From assembly GCA_900553005.1 (NCBI GenBank), contig USBU01000061.1:1-7118 (forward strand): DNA of 7,118 nt. Direction: 5' to 3'. A program made the translations under genes and the position numbers. Under the pieces are notes generated by a model. That model saw only the letters and a program-made list of their open reading frames with translations. It was not told where the DNA came from and made no database searches. This document shows positions 6,112 through 7,118 of the stretch, in pieces (position 1 is the first letter of the stretch; every line of letters begins with the position of its first letter). This DNA is from an uncultured Eubacteriales bacterium (lineage in GTDB: Bacteria; Bacillota; Clostridia; Christensenellales; Pumilibacteraceae).

Positions 6112-6563
6112 TATTTGTCTTCCTTCTCCGTCTTATCAATATATAACACTCCGTCGAGATGATCCATTTCATGACAGAACGCCACCGCGGTAAAACCTTC
6201 CACATTGTATTTTACTTTCTTTCCGAAACGGTCGAAGGCCTCTACAGTAAGCTTTTTCGGACGGGTGACAATGCCCTGTCTGCCGGGAATGCTGAGACAG
6301 CCCTCCGGACCGGTCTGCTCTCCGGAAGACTTGATTATACGCGGATTGACAAGCTCGTAAACTTTATCTCCGTCAGTGCTGATTACGCAAACGCGGCGCA
6401 ATATGCCCACCTGAGGCGCGGCAAGACCTACGCCCGCCGCATCGAACATTGTTTCAATCATGTCGTCTATCAGCGTGCCCAGCTTAGAATCGAACAAAGT
6501 AACCTCCCGGCTTTTCTCTCTTAAAACCGGATCTCCTATCGTAACTATATTTCTTATTGCCAT
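6111..6563 (-). CDS. def: Peptide deformylase
   Basis: The 150-residue metalloenzyme removes the formyl group from the N-terminal methionine of new proteins at the ribosome. All three family motifs are present: GVGLAAPQVG (44-53), EGCLSIPG (87-94) with metal ligand C89, and HEMDH (131-135) with ligands H131 and H135 and catalytic E132. The short length and compact C-terminus are typical of the bacterial type 1 family. The start lies 10 bases after the priA stop, with a near-ideal TAAGGAG that contains that stop codon and a 6-base spacing. Deformylase is the target of actinonin-type inhibitors. Confidence 0.98.
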   Translation of the reverse strand: MAIRNIVTIGDPVLREKSREVTLFDSKLGTLIDDMIETMFDAAGVGLAAPQVGILRRVCVISTDGDKVYELVNPRIIKSSGEQTGPEGCLSIPGRQGIVTRPKKLTVEAFDRFGKKVKYNVEGFTAVAFCHEMDHLDGVLYIDKTEKEDK

Positions 6564-6569
6564 TTTTAT

Positions 6570-6576
6570 CTCCTTA
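6570..6576 (-). promoter_or_regulatory. Shine-Dalgarno site of def formed by the priA stop
   Basis: The minus strand reads TAAGGAG, in which TAA is the priA stop codon and AAGGAG is the def ribosome binding site, 6 bases before the ATG. The two signals are fused, so ribosomes ending priA stop on the def binding site. Confidence 0.85.
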
Positions 6577-7118
6577 ACCGAGATTATTGGGATTTACTTC
6601 CACAAATACGCTCGCCTTTGCGACCGAATGCCTGTCCACTATATTATACACGTCTTTTATTATATTGTCAAAGCCGGAAACAATGCGCATCAGTATCTGA
6701 ACGCGGTACTTGTTCTGAATGCGTTTAACAGGCGATTTCATTGCTGCGAAATATGCAAAGCAACCGCGGTTATCCTTGGTAAGAACGGATACGTCGTCGA
6801 AAATTCCCTTAAGCACATGCGCGCATAATTCCTCGTTTTCACCACAAACCAATATCCTTACTATTTTTGAAAAAGGCGGATATTTGGTTACCTCTCTTAA
6901 ATTCACCTCTTTCTCATAAAAGCCACGGTAATTGCCAGACGAAGCAAACCTGTAAACATAATGATTGGGCGTATATGTTTGCAGAACAACCTTACCGGGT
7001 TTTGCGTCGCGGCCGGCGCGGCCGGCAACCTGCGTAATAAGCTGATATGTACGTTCTCCCGCGCGGAAATCCGAAAAATGCAGGCTCATATCCGCGTCCA
7101 CTATACCGACAAGCGTAA
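6574..7118 (-). CDS. priA: Primosomal replication-restart protein PriA, C-terminal part
   Basis: Only the last 180 codons are in the window; the 5' part lies beyond the right edge. PriA is the 3'-5' DNA helicase that reloads the replisome at stalled forks. The visible part starts in helicase motif V (TLVGIVDAD) and includes the family signature FRAGERTYQLITQVAGRAGR-type motif VI, then QTYTPNHYVYRF and KYPPFSKI. The C-terminal domain follows, ending near VEVNPNNLG, equivalent to the usual hydrophobic-D-x-x-P end of PriA. The GTG at 7099-7101 is an internal Val codon, not a start. The zinc-binding cysteines and the ATPase motifs I-IV should lie outside the window. priA directly before def–fmt is the standard Bacillota order. 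Confidence 0.97.
   Translation of the reverse strand, partial: TLVGIVDADMSLHFSDFRAGERTYQLITQVAGRAGRDAKPGKVVLQTYTPNHYVYRFASSGNYRGFYEKEVNLREVTKYPPFSKIVRILVCGENEELCAHVLKGIFDDVSVLTKDNRGCFAYFAAMKSPVKRIQNKYRVQILMRIVSGFDNIIKDVYNIVDRHSVAKASVFVEVNPNNLG

Noticed and set aside
52..7118. Mobile elements, CRISPR arrays, tRNA or rRNA genes, riboswitches
   Set aside because: I looked for repeats, transposase motifs, cloverleaf-like segments and conserved leader structures and saw none. The adapter's Tn5 mosaic end is a library artifact, not a transposon.

Overview
The window looks like one end of a contig from an endospore-forming member of the Bacillota, probably a Clostridia-type genome. It carries the conserved block priA–def–fmt–rsmB–rlmN–rsgA–rpe–thiN–spoVM, which is the gene order I recall around Bacillus subtilis priA to spoVM. 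Every recognisable gene is on the minus strand, so transcription runs from high to low coordinates. I see no promoter inside the block. The genes abut or overlap, so they are most likely cotranscribed from a promoter beyond the right edge.

Layout in transcription order: the C-terminal part of PriA (runs off the right edge), peptide deformylase, methionyl-tRNA formyltransferase, 16S rRNA m5C methyltransferase RsmB, radical-SAM 23S rRNA/tRNA methyltransferase RlmN, 30S-assembly GTPase RsgA, ribulose-phosphate 3-epimerase, thiamine pyrophosphokinase, and a 25-residue SpoVM-like peptide. The spoVM gene overlaps the 3' end of thiN in another frame and is short enough to be missed by ordinary gene calling. 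Two hairpins with U-tracts follow it and should end the operon. The block joins replication restart (priA), formyl-Met initiation and its removal (fmt, def), rRNA modification and small-subunit maturation (rsmB, rlmN, rsgA), central metabolism (rpe, thiN) and spore formation (spoVM).

The leftmost 51 bases are not biological. They read as an Illumina Nextera i5 adapter with its index and transposase mosaic end, so the true contig end is at base 52. Bases 52–423 contain no recognisable gene. A 48-codon frame on the minus strand, open to the contig end, is the only coding candidate there, and it is weak.

The window is mostly a conserved housekeeping operon, and I do not see a new multi-gene system. 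The points worth a second look are the hidden overlapping spoVM, an Asn in place of the usual switch I His in RsgA, the absence of the prpC–prkC phosphatase/kinase pair between rlmN and rsgA, the two-way terminator region with a competing 10-bp pairing, and the untrimmed adapter.
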